From Xanthomonas hortorum pv. pelargonii (GTDB lineage Bacteria > Pseudomonadota > Gammaproteobacteria > Xanthomonadales > Xanthomonadaceae), in NCBI RefSeq assembly GCF_024499015.1, contig NZ_CP098604.1, forward strand, positions 4,898,001 through 4,962,000: DNA of 64,000 nt, in the 5' to 3' direction. Below are positions 55,822 to 63,602 of the stretch, in pieces. Position numbers and translations under genes: made by a program. How positions within the stretch are numbered: the stretch's first letter is position 1; each line of letters starts with the position of its first letter. The notes beneath the pieces were generated by a model. That model saw only the letters and a list, made by a program, of their open reading frames with translations. It did no database searches and was not told the DNA's origin.

Positions 55822-55940
55822 CGTACCCTCACCCCAACCCCTGCTCCGCGCCCCGGCCCGCGCTTGCGGCGCGGGCGCTCCAAGGCACGCGCGCCGATGG
55901 CGCGCAAGCTGTGCCTTGTCGCCCCGGCGGGAGAGGGGCT
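55822..55940 (+). repeat. 5' 119-bp partial copy of the MITE-like element
   Basis: Nearly identical to 55565-55683 with a few substitutions, same orientation; lacks the right terminal repeat. Its end lies 30 bp from the MCP stop codon. Confidence 0.8.
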
Positions 55941-55970
55941 TTAAATCTGGCGCCTTCAGCCCTCGCTCCA

Positions 55971-58118
55971 TTAAACCGCTGCCAGACGCCGCAGGGCCGG
56001 GATGTTCGTTACCGAAGCCAGCGCAGCGTTCGGCTGGATCTTGAAGATCGCCACCGCATCAGACAGCTGACCAGCCTGTTCTTCCATCGCACGTGCGGCG
56101 GCGCTGGCTTCTTCCACCAACGCGGCATTCTGCTGGGTGGCCTCGTCCATCTGCGTCACGGTGAGGTTGACCTGTTCGATGCCGGCGGATTGCTCCTGCG
56201 AGGCGGCGGAGATCTCGCCCATGATGTCGGTCACGCGCTGCACGCTTGCAACGACTTCGGTCATGGTGGTACCGGCCTGATTCACCAAGAGCGAGCCTTC
56301 GGCGACCTTGCCGACCGAATCGTCGATCAGGTGCTTGATCTCCTTGGCCGCACCAGCCGAGCGCTGAGCCAGCGTTCGCACCTCGGACGCAACCACCGCA
56401 AAACCACGACCCTGATCGCCGGCACGCGCCGCTTCCACGGCGGCATTCAAGGCCAGGATATTGGTCTGGAAGGCGATGCCGTCGATGACGCTGATGATGT
56501 CGGCGATCTTCTTCGACGATGCCTCGATGTCGGCCATCGTGGCGACCACCTTGTTCACCACCTCGCCACCTTGCGAAGCAACACTTGCCGCGCCGATCGC
56601 CAACTGGTTGGCCTGGCGGGCGCCTTCGGCGTTCTGCCTGACGGTGGAGGTGAGTTCTTCCATCGAGGCGGCGGTTTCTTCCAGGTTGGCCGCTTGTTGC
56701 TCGGTGCGCTGCGACAGGTCGTTGTTGCCGGCGGCAATGTCGCTGGCAGCGGCGTTGATCGACGTGGTCGCGTGCTGGATGCGCCCGACGATGCCGGACA
56801 ACTGCTCGGTGGTGGCGTTGGCATCGTCGCGCATCTGTGCGAACACACCGTGGAACTGGCCATGCATCCGCTCGGTCAGATCGCCGGCGGCAATCGCCTG
56901 CAGCACCTTGGACAGCGCGCCCAGATTGCCGTCGGCGGTGGCCATCAGCTGGTTGAGGCTCTCCACCATCGCAAGGAAATCGTACTGGAAGCGCTGCGTA
57001 TCGCCGCGCACGCTGAAGTCGCCATTGGCGGCGGCCTGCGCCAGCAATTTGATTTCGCTGTTCATTGCCAAGAGATTGCGCTTGACCGCGTCCATGGTGT
57101 CGCTGAGCACGGCCTTCTCGCCAGGCAGGCGGTCCATGTCCTGGCTCATATCGCCGATCGCATAGCGCGACATGATCCGTGCAAGCTTCATCTTCACCGC
57201 AATATGCGATTCGACCAGTGCATTGGTGTCGCGCACCATGCTGCCGTATTCGCCGGGAAATACCGCTTCGTCCATGCGGAAGCTGATCTGCCCGCTGTCG
57301 TGGCGGCGGGCCATGTCCTGCTGCGCTGCGGAGACGGCTTTGAGCTGTTCCTGCATGCCACGCATGCTGGTCAACAACTGGCCGGGTTCGTCGCCGGGCT
57401 GCGGGCCGATCGGGTTGTCCAGCTTGCCATGCGCGATCGCTTCGGCCACTTGGGTGGCTTGGGTCAATGGACGCACCAGACTGCGCGAAATCAACCACGC
57501 CAGTGCAGCGGCCAGAAACGCCGACAGCAGGCCGAAGGCGATCAGGGCGCGGTTGGCCAGTGCAACACTGCCCAGGATGGCGGCTGCACCGGCAGCGTTC
57601 TGCTGGTTCTGCAGTTCCACTGCGGCGGCAATCGCGTTGGAGCGGCGCTCCAGCAGCGGCTGTGCTTCACCGCTCAACAGCTGCTTGGCGCCATCCAGAT
57701 TGCCGTCGCGGATCATGCCGAGCAGGCGGTTGTTGGTGGCACGGGCGGCGGTGAGGCTGTCTTCGATGGTCTGGCGTGCACGCATGCCATCTGCAGTGGT
57801 CGGCAGGCGTTTCAGCGCAGTCCACAACTCGGCGTAGTGCGCGCGATTGGCCTTGAGCTGCGCATCGATCGTGGGCTGTTGCTGCGGCGTGGCCAGCATG
57901 AAGTCGCGGATATAACGCTCGCCCAGCATATTGCTCTCGCGCATCTGGTTGAGCAGCTGCGCCTTGCGATTATTGATCTCGATAATGATGGAGACCTGGT
58001 TCTTGACCGTCTTGAATTCGTATAACGCCAGGCTGGTGGAGCCGGCCAATAAAACGATCAACAAGGTGAAGGCCAACGCCAGGCGTCGCCCGACATTGAG
58101 CGAATGCAGAAATTTCAT
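55971..58118 (-). CDS. methyl-accepting chemotaxis protein, 4-helix sensor, poly-HAMP
   Basis: A 715-residue receptor with TM1 (about 12-32), a four-helix-bundle sensor ('[40 protein letters not shown]'), TM2 (about 190-212), HAMP, HAMP-like repeats ('AIGDMSQDM', 'ANGDFSVRG', 'AAGDLTERM') and the signalling hairpin. It lacks the docking pentapeptide; it ends '[10 protein letters not shown]'. It is the MCP nearest the cheA operon and no clear sigma-28 site was found before it. Confidence 0.95.
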   Translation of the reverse strand: MKFLHSLNVGRRLALAFTLLIVLLAGSTSLALYEFKTVKNQVSIIIEINNRKAQLLNQMRESNMLGERYIRDFMLATPQQQPTIDAQLKANRAHYAELWTALKRLPTTADGMRARQTIEDSLTAARATNNRLLGMIRDGNLDGAKQLLSGEAQPLLERRSNAIAAAVELQNQQNAAGAAAILGSVALANRALIAFGLLSAFLAAALAWLISRSLVRPLTQATQVAEAIAHGKLDNPIGPQPGDEPGQLLTSMRGMQEQLKAVSAAQQDMARRHDSGQISFRMDEAVFPGEYGSMVRDTNALVESHIAVKMKLARIMSRYAIGDMSQDMDRLPGEKAVLSDTMDAVKRNLLAMNSEIKLLAQAAANGDFSVRGDTQRFQYDFLAMVESLNQLMATADGNLGALSKVLQAIAAGDLTERMHGQFHGVFAQMRDDANATTEQLSGIVGRIQHATTSINAAASDIAAGNNDLSQRTEQQAANLEETAASMEELTSTVRQNAEGARQANQLAIGAASVASQGGEVVNKVVATMADIEASSKKIADIISVIDGIAFQTNILALNAAVEAARAGDQGRGFAVVASEVRTLAQRSAGAAKEIKHLIDDSVGKVAEGSLLVNQAGTTMTEVVASVQRVTDIMGEISAASQEQSAGIEQVNLTVTQMDEATQQNAALVEEASAAARAMEEQAGQLSDAVAIFKIQPNAALASVTNIPALRRLAAV

Positions 58119-58317
58119 GGTGTTCTCGGGGAGGGAGGGAGGAAAAGAGGTACAGCGGTAGCGTTCGCTGGCGGGTTTTCTTGAGCTGATGCGCGTTCGT
58201 CGATGCGTCTGCGTTCATCGTCGCTGCGGCGGGTGCGCTGCGTATGAGGCGTTGCGTTGCGTCGTGCAATGAAGGGCGGCAACGGCGGCAGTGCCAGCGT
58301 GTGGCGAGTGGGTGCGT

Positions 58318-58363
58318 GGTAACGACAAAGCCCCGGCATCGCTGCCAGGGCTTTGTCGTTACC
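58318..58363. terminator. strong 21-bp hairpin, bidirectional terminator
   Basis: GGTAACGACAAAGCCC-c-GGCA pairs with TGCC-a-GGGCTTTGTCGTTACC around TCGC. It separates the cheA transcript from the MCP array. Confidence 0.7.
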
Positions 58364-58457
58364 GCACAACATCGGCGGCCTTCGCGGTTTGGAGCGGCTA
58401 ACAAAACTACGTCACGCCAGCCTACTGCAGGCCGGCTGATCTGCTGTCTGGCTGCAG

Positions 58458-58566
58458 GGCCCTTGCCCCGCCCACCATCGCGGGACACGCCGCAAGTACG
58501 TCCATGTAGGCTCTTACGCGGCATCCATGCCGCGTAAGGTCCCGCGACGGTGGGCAGGCAAGGACC
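58458..58566 (-). repeat. two-hairpin palindromic repeat, family A, copy 5
   Basis: Same unit with one extra C in the left arm (109 bp), inverted orientation. Confidence 0.85.
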
Positions 58567-58778
58567 AGTCGAGATGGTCGGTATGCATGGTTTTAAACAA
58601 TGCAACCAGCAGACTCTCTGGTGCGGTGAGGGCACCGCGCATTCGACCCACTCAGTGTTTGATCTGGACTTCTGACTGCATCCACCAAGAGACGGCCGAC
58701 AAAACCACTGCAGTCACTGACAGGCGCTCGCTAGGTTTTGTTAGCCGCTCTTAGTGCCTTCTTCTGCGGCTTTGCGTC

Positions 58779-60779
58779 TTACGCCGCCTGCGGCACTTTC
58801 AACGAACGCACCAGGCCACCGATGTCCACGATCAGCGAGACCCGTCCATCGCCGAGGATGGTGGCGCCGGAGACGCCCGGGATACGGCGATAGTTGTTTT
58901 CGATGTTCTTGACCACGACCTGCTGCTGGCCGAGCAATTCGTCCACTTCCAGCGCGATCTTCTGGCCGTCGCCTTCGACCACCACCACCAGCGATTCCTT
59001 GGAGGACTGTTGCCCGCCGAAACCGTAGTAATTGGTGAGCGACAGGATCGGCAGATATTCGCCACGCACCCGCAGTACCCGGCCGTCGCCCGCCATCGAG
59101 CGGACATCTTCCGGTGCCGGCTGCAGCGCTTCGAGCACGTAGGACAGCGGCAGGATCAGGGTTTCGCCGGCGACCGACACGGTCATGCCGTCCAGGATGG
59201 CCAGGGTCAGCGGCAGACGGATCAGCACGCGGGTCCCGCTGCCGGCGTTGCTTTCCAGCTGCACTTCGCCACCCAGGCCCTGGATGTTGCGGCGAACCAC
59301 GTCCATGCCCACGCCACGACCGGACAGATCGGTGACTGCGTCAGCGGTGGAGAAGCCAGGTGCGAAGATCAGATCCCACACCTGCGCATCGGTCGGGTTG
59401 TCCGGCACGGCGATGCCGCGTTCGGCCGCTTTTTCCAGGATCTTGGCGCGATTGAGGCCACGGCCGTCGTCGCTGACTTCGATCACGATGTGACCGCCCT
59501 GGTGCGATGCCGCCAGGGTGATGGTGCCGGTCTCGTCCTTGCCGGAGGCGCGGCGCGCATCGGGCATTTCCAGACCATGGTCGATCGAGTTGCGCACCAG
59601 ATGCACCAACGGATCGGCGATCTTTTCGATCAGCCCCTTGTCCAACTCGGTGCTTTCGCCAATCGTGCGCAGACGCACCTGCTTGCCGAGGCGGCTGGAG
59701 AGGTCGCGCACCAGACGCGGGAAGCGGCGGAACACCGCATCGACGGGCAGCATGCGCACGCCGATGACTGCTTCCTGCAGATCGCGGGTGTTGCGTTCGA
59801 GCAGATCCAGACCGGCAAACAACTGTTCGGCATGCGCCGGGTCTAGGCCGGTGGAGACCTGCTTGAGCATGGCCTGCGTAATGACCAGTTCGCCGACCAG
59901 GTTGATCAGCGCATCGACCTTGTCGACGCTGACGCGGATGGAGCTTTCGGCTTCGGCAGCGGCGGCCTTGGCAGGCGTGGCAACGGCGGCGGCAGGTTCT
60001 GCAGCGGCGGTTGCTGCAACCGCGACGGCGGCAGTGTCAGCCGCGTCGACCGCCAGGCTCGGCGGCGGGCCGGGCACGGCCATCGGGCGGATGTCCAGCT
60101 CGCAATCGTCCACCACCCAGGCAAAGGTGTCTTCGATCTTGCTGCGCGGAATCTTGCCGATCAGGCCCAGATCCCAGGCCAGGTAGGCTTCCAGCGGATC
60201 GATGTTTTCAAAGCCCGGCATGCGCTCAAGACGGGCGGCAATCTGCAGCGGGCCCAGGTGCTCGAGCTCGCGGATGATGCGCAGCGGGTCGTTGCCGCTC
60301 ATGAACAGCGACGGCGCCGGGGTAAAGCCGATGTGCCAGGCTTCGGGTTCTTCTTCCTTCGGCTTGGCAACGACCGCAGCCACCGGTGCTTCGCCAGCCA
60401 GCACCGCGTTCAAGCGGGTGTGCACGGCCTTGACCGCAGCCGGGTCGGCCGGGGTGCCGTGTTCGGCTTCGCGCAGCAGGGCGCGCAGCACGTCGACCGA
60501 GCCGAGCATGGCATCGACCGCATTGGGTGCGAGCTGGCGCTTGTTGGAGCGCAGTTCGTCCAGCAGCGTCTCCAGCACGTGGGTCAGGCCGGCGACGGCC
60601 TCGAAACCGAAAGTGGCAGCGCCACCCTTGATCGAGTGCGCAGCGCGGAACACCGAGTTGATGATTTCCGGGTCGCGGTTGCCCTCTTCAAGGGACAGCA
60701 GCCCGGCCTCCATCGCGTCGAGCCCTTCACGGCTTTCCTCGAAAAAGGTGGCGTGGAAACGTTGCAGGTCCATGCTCAT
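58779..60779 (-). CDS. cheA: CheA, chemotaxis histidine kinase
   Basis: A 666-residue kinase. HPt P1 with H48 ('AAHSIKGGAATF'), a middle region (about 140-240) rather than an obvious CheY-binding P2, an Ala/Glu linker, P3 dimerisation (about 285-345), P4 ATPase ('HLVRNSIDHGLE', 'DDGRGLN', 'GRGVGMDVVRRNI') and P5 CheW-like coupling domain (about 525-660). It autophosphorylates in trans at H48 and passes phosphate to CheY and CheB. It lies 33 bp after cheY in one operon with the STAS gene. Confidence 0.97.
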   Translation of the reverse strand: MSMDLQRFHATFFEESREGLDAMEAGLLSLEEGNRDPEIINSVFRAAHSIKGGAATFGFEAVAGLTHVLETLLDELRSNKRQLAPNAVDAMLGSVDVLRALLREAEHGTPADPAAVKAVHTRLNAVLAGEAPVAAVVAKPKEEEPEAWHIGFTPAPSLFMSGNDPLRIIRELEHLGPLQIAARLERMPGFENIDPLEAYLAWDLGLIGKIPRSKIEDTFAWVVDDCELDIRPMAVPGPPPSLAVDAADTAAVAVAATAAAEPAAAVATPAKAAAAEAESSIRVSVDKVDALINLVGELVITQAMLKQVSTGLDPAHAEQLFAGLDLLERNTRDLQEAVIGVRMLPVDAVFRRFPRLVRDLSSRLGKQVRLRTIGESTELDKGLIEKIADPLVHLVRNSIDHGLEMPDARRASGKDETGTITLAASHQGGHIVIEVSDDGRGLNRAKILEKAAERGIAVPDNPTDAQVWDLIFAPGFSTADAVTDLSGRGVGMDVVRRNIQGLGGEVQLESNAGSGTRVLIRLPLTLAILDGMTVSVAGETLILPLSYVLEALQPAPEDVRSMAGDGRVLRVRGEYLPILSLTNYYGFGGQQSSKESLVVVVEGDGQKIALEVDELLGQQQVVVKNIENNYRRIPGVSGATILGDGRVSLIVDIGGLVRSLKVPQAA

Positions 60780-60812
60780 GGGTGCGAAATCCGATGGTGA
60801 AGCGAGAGAGAA

Positions 60813-61178
60813 TTAACCCAGAACTTTCTGGACGGTGGCGATCAGCTGTTCTGGATTGAACGGCTTGACCAGCCAGCCGGTGGCACCGGCAGCTTTGCCT
60901 TCGGATTTCTTGTCGGCCGCCGATTCGGTGGTGAGCATCAGCATCGGGGTGAACTTGTAGTCCGGCAGCTGGCGCAGTTCGCGAATCAGCGAAATGCCGT
61001 CCATGTTGGGCATGTTCACGTCGGTGACCACCGCGTTGAAGCGCTGGCCCTTCGCGCGGCCCAGCGCAACGGCGCCGTCTTCGGCTTCTTCGACGGCAAA
61101 GCCGGCAGAGGTGAGGGCGAAAGAGACCATCTGGCGCATTGACGCCGAATCGTCCACCACCAAGATACGTGCGCTCAT
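60813..61178 (-). CDS. cheY: CheY chemotaxis response regulator
   Basis: A 121-residue single receiver domain with acidic pocket 'VVDDSASMRQMV', phospho-acceptor D53 ('VVTDVNMPNMDG'), Thr ('MLTTES') and Lys ('GWLVKPFNPEQL'). It is the flagellar-motor output of CheA. The ATG overlaps the STAS stop by four bases. No CheZ phosphatase is in the window. Confidence 0.96.
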   Translation of the reverse strand: MSARILVVDDSASMRQMVSFALTSAGFAVEEAEDGAVALGRAKGQRFNAVVTDVNMPNMDGISLIRELRQLPDYKFTPMLMLTTESAADKKSEGKAAGATGWLVKPFNPEQLIATVQKVLG

Positions 61179-61483
61179 GCGGCGTTCTCCACAGATTTCA
61201 GGTTGTCATTGGATGCGGAAAGTCCGAGCGCGTCGGTGACGCCGAGCAGACGGGCCGCATCTCTAAAAGTGTCGTTGCAGCCATCGAACTCGGTGTTCAA
61301 CCCGGCCTGGCGGCGGGCCTGCACGAAGGCGCAGAGCAACTGCACGCTGGCGGTGTGGATGCGGCGGACTTCACCGGCGTCAAGCACCAGATCGCCATCC
61401 TCCGCGAGGACTGCGGCTAGCTTTTGCTTGAGGTCGGTGCTGGTCTCGATGCCGAGATCCTCACCCAATGTCACTGTACTCAT
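61175..61483 (-). CDS. STAS-domain protein of the chemotaxis operon
   Basis: A 102-residue STAS domain ('LVLDAGEVRRIHTASVQLLCAFVQARRQAG'), with the Ser position of anti-sigma antagonists in 'TASVQ'. STAS proteins next to cheY-cheA are seen in many proteobacterial chemotaxis operons, but their role there is not well known. It overlaps cheY by four bases, is the first gene after a sigma-28-like promoter, and so may be made in fixed ratio with CheY and CheA. Confidence 0.9.
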   Translation of the reverse strand: MSTVTLGEDLGIETSTDLKQKLAAVLAEDGDLVLDAGEVRRIHTASVQLLCAFVQARRQAGLNTEFDGCNDTFRDAARLLGVTDALGLSASNDNLKSVENAA

Positions 61484-61513
61484 CGTTGCTCCGAACGGAC
61501 GGTTCTATGCGTA

Positions 61514-61540
61514 CTAACGGCGGGGGGCGGGAAAGCTTTA
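61514..61540 (-). promoter_or_regulatory. sigma-28-like promoter of STAS-cheY-cheA
   Basis: Minus strand TAAAGCTT-N11-GCCGTTAG. It lies 31 bp before the STAS start. Confidence 0.8.
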
Positions 61541-61586
61541 ACGTTGAATCTGTGTGCGTGCATGTGCGCGTCAGCTATGCGGCGCA

Positions 61587-62822
61587 TCAGTGCAGCAGAT
61601 GGCTGGCATCGAGCAGGATCATCGGCTGATGGCCCAGGCGCGCGACGCCGCGGAACAGGTTGTTGGAGATGCGGCACAGGCGTGCGTTGTCCGGCGGCTC
61701 GATCTGCTGATCGGTGAGGCTGGTGACGTCTTCCACCGCCGACACGCGCAGACCCATGGTTTCGCCGTTTTCTTCCAGCACCACCACGCGGGTGTGCAGA
61801 TCCATGTCCACCGCCGATGCACCAAGATGGATACCCAGATCCATCACCGGCACCACCTGGCCACGCAGATTCATGATGCCGAGCATCGCGCTGGGGGTGC
61901 CGCGCAATGGCAGCAGGGGCACCGGCAAGACCACTTCCTGCACCTTGAGCAATTCGAGTGCATACGTCTGTTCGCCGCAGCGCAGGCGCAGCCAACGCGT
62001 ACTGCGTTCGGCCGCGCGCCGTTCGGCATGGATGCGTTCGGCCTGGCCGGGTGCGAGCAGCGCTTCAAGGCCTTGCGGATAGATTGATGGCGGCGGCGCG
62101 CGGTGCGGTGCGATCGGCGCTTGCGCAGGGCGCGCAGGTGCCGGTGCGGCTGGTGCGGCAAGACCGAAGGCCGGGTCCGCATCCATCTCCGACAACAGAT
62201 CGGCACTGGAGGCGGCGGTGCCGAAGGCCGGGTCTGCGTCCATTTCGGCCATCAGATCGGCCGTGCTCATGAACGGGCTGGGCGCTGAGGTGGCGAAGGC
62301 GGGGTCGGCATCCATCTCGGCCAGGAAATCGGCGGCGATGTCTGCAGCGCTCGGCGCGGCAACGACCGGCGGGCCGAAGGCCGGGTCGGCATCCATCTCG
62401 GCCAGGAAATCGGCGGCGATGTCTGCAGCGCTCGGCGCGGCGACGACCGGCGGGCCGAAGGCCGGGTCGGCATCCATTTCGGCGAGGAAATCGGCAGCGA
62501 TGTCTGCAGCGCTCGGCGCGGCGACGACCGGTGGACCGAAGGCGGGGTCGGCGTCCATTTCGGCGAGGAAATCGGCGGCAATCGCTTCGGCGCTGAGCAC
62601 GGGGGTGATCGCTTCCGGCACAGCGACGGCCTGCACAGGTGGCTCTGCCAGCGCGACGTCTGCATCGGTGTCGGCAAGCACCGGTCCCGCGGCGATGTCG
62701 GCAGTCGCCACCGCAGCGGTGACAGCAGCGGCAGTCACGGCAGCGGGGATCTCCACGCCGGCATCGTGCAGCAGGCCTTCCAGATAATCGTCGAGCTCAC
62801 CGTTGGCGGTGTGGTTGCTCAT
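61587..62822 (-). CDS. parP: ParP-like CheW-domain protein with tandem acidic repeat
   Basis: A 411-residue protein. A conserved start ('NGELDDYLEGLLHDAG') precedes an Ala-rich region, a tandem repeat (about 85-190) and a C-terminal CheW/AIF domain (about 270-411, 'LRLRCGEQTYALELLKVQEVVLPVPLLPLRGTPSAMLGIMNLRGQVVPVMDL'). In Vibrio and Pseudomonas, ParP binds ParC, CheA and MCPs and holds arrays at the pole. The ATG overlaps the parC stop by four bases. The repeats are described separately. Confidence 0.9.
   Translation of the reverse strand: MSNHTANGELDDYLEGLLHDAGVEIPAAVTAAAVTAAVATADIAAGPVLADTDADVALAEPPVQAVAVPEAITPVLSAEAIAADFLAEMDADPAFGPPVVAAPSAADIAADFLAEMDADPAFGPPVVAAPSAADIAADFLAEMDADPAFGPPVVAAPSAADIAADFLAEMDADPAFATSAPSPFMSTADLMAEMDADPAFGTAASSADLLSEMDADPAFGLAAPAAPAPARPAQAPIAPHRAPPPSIYPQGLEALLAPGQAERIHAERRAAERSTRWLRLRCGEQTYALELLKVQEVVLPVPLLPLRGTPSAMLGIMNLRGQVVPVMDLGIHLGASAVDMDLHTRVVVLEENGETMGLRVSAVEDVTSLTDQQIEPPDNARLCRISNNLFRGVARLGHQPMILLDASHLLH
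62295..62570 (-). repeat. 81-bp tandem repeat inside parP
   Basis: 3.4 units of 27 residues: FLAEMDADPAFGPP, then VVAAPSAADIAAD. Units are nearly identical at DNA level. Two degenerate MDADPAF motifs follow, for six in all. Confidence 0.9.
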
Positions 62823-63601
62823 GCGGCTTGCTCCATGGGCATCGCGTCATCGGCCAGCACCCATTCCAGCGCGCGGCGATAAGCAGACAGGCCACGACCC
62901 TGATAGTCGCCGCCGGTAGCGGGAACGGTCAGCGCAGCGGCGTTACAGATACGGGTATCCACCGGCACCGCGTCTTCCCAGACCACGGCGCCATAGGTGG
63001 CCTGCATTTCCTTGAGGGTGTCGGTGCCGGCGCGGGTGCGGCGGTCGAACAAGGTCGGCAGGATCGACACCGGCAACGGGCGGCGACGCGAGCGCTGCAC
63101 CATGTCGGCGGTGCGCACCATGCTGGCCAGGCCATGCAGGGCGAGTGGCTCGGCCTGGGTCGGCACCACCACACGGTCGCAGGCGGCCAGGGCATTGATC
63201 ATCAGCAGGCCAAGGGTGGGCGGGCAGTCCAGCAGGATGTAGTCGTGCTGGCCGGCGTGGCGGGTCATGGCGTTCTGCAGGGCCAGGCCCAGACCGGGCT
63301 GATTGGCGCTGCGACGTTCCAGCGTGGCCAGTGCCGCTTGCGCGCACACATAGGACAGGCCAGGGATGCTGCTTTCGTGCAACAGGCTGGCCAGATCGCT
63401 CGGCGGGGTGCCGAACAGGTCCAGTACCCCGCGCGGCGGCGGGTCCACCGCCACGCCGAACGCGCGGGTCAGCGAGGAGTGCGGATCGAGGTCGACCAAC
63501 AGCACCCGGTGGCCGAGCGCGGCCAGGCCGCGACCCAGTGCCAGCGTCGTGGTGGTCTTGCCCACGCCGCCCTTTTGGTTGGCGATTGCCCAGATACGCA
63601 T
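62819..63601 (-). CDS. parC: ParC, ParA-like ATPase positioning chemotaxis arrays
   Basis: A 260-residue MinD/ParA-family ATPase with deviant Walker A 'NQKGGVGKTTTTLAL', switch I 'VLLVDLDPHSSLT' and Walker B 'DYILLDCPPTLG'. There is no partner parB or parS, and its place in a motD-parC-parP-che operon marks it as the chemotaxis-specific ParC rather than a chromosome partition protein. It recruits array proteins to the flagellated pole. It begins one base after the motD stop and overlaps parP. Confidence 0.93.
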   Translation of the reverse strand: MRIWAIANQKGGVGKTTTTLALGRGLAALGHRVLLVDLDPHSSLTRAFGVAVDPPPRGVLDLFGTPPSDLASLLHESSIPGLSYVCAQAALATLERRSANQPGLGLALQNAMTRHAGQHDYILLDCPPTLGLLMINALAACDRVVVPTQAEPLALHGLASMVRTADMVQRSRRRPLPVSILPTLFDRRTRAGTDTLKEMQATYGAVVWEDAVPVDTRICNAAALTVPATGGDYQGRGLSAYRRALEWVLADDAMPMEQAA

Positions 63602-63602
63602 C

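Larger units (their letters stand above)
55276..55970. other. intergenic region with promoter, terminator and repeat element
   Basis: It holds the promoter at 55325-55351, the terminator at 55454-55482 and two copies of a 119-bp repeat (55565 and 55822). No gene is supported; open frames here come from the GC-rich repeats. Confidence 0.7.
58119..58778. other. intergenic region between cheA and the first MCP
   Basis: It holds a strong hairpin (58318-58363), a family A palindrome (58458-58566), a half-element scar near 58625 and two copies of a dispersed GCGGCTAACAAAAC motif (58395 and, inverted, 58735). No gene is supported. Confidence 0.65.

Noticed and set aside
54742..55971. A 409-residue reading of the small helical protein starting at 55971
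   Set aside because: The first 230 residues translate the MITE-like repeat and are low-complexity. The ATG at 55275 has a ribosome site, a signal peptide and an upstream promoter.
58158..58184. TCAAGAAA-N11-AACGCTAC as a sigma-28 promoter for the 55.97-kb MCP
   Set aside because: The -35 fits but the -10 matches only half of the consensus positions.
62819..63601. Chromosome-partition ParA
   Set aside because: There is no parB or parS, and the gene is embedded between motD and parP, so it fits chemotaxis-specific ParC.
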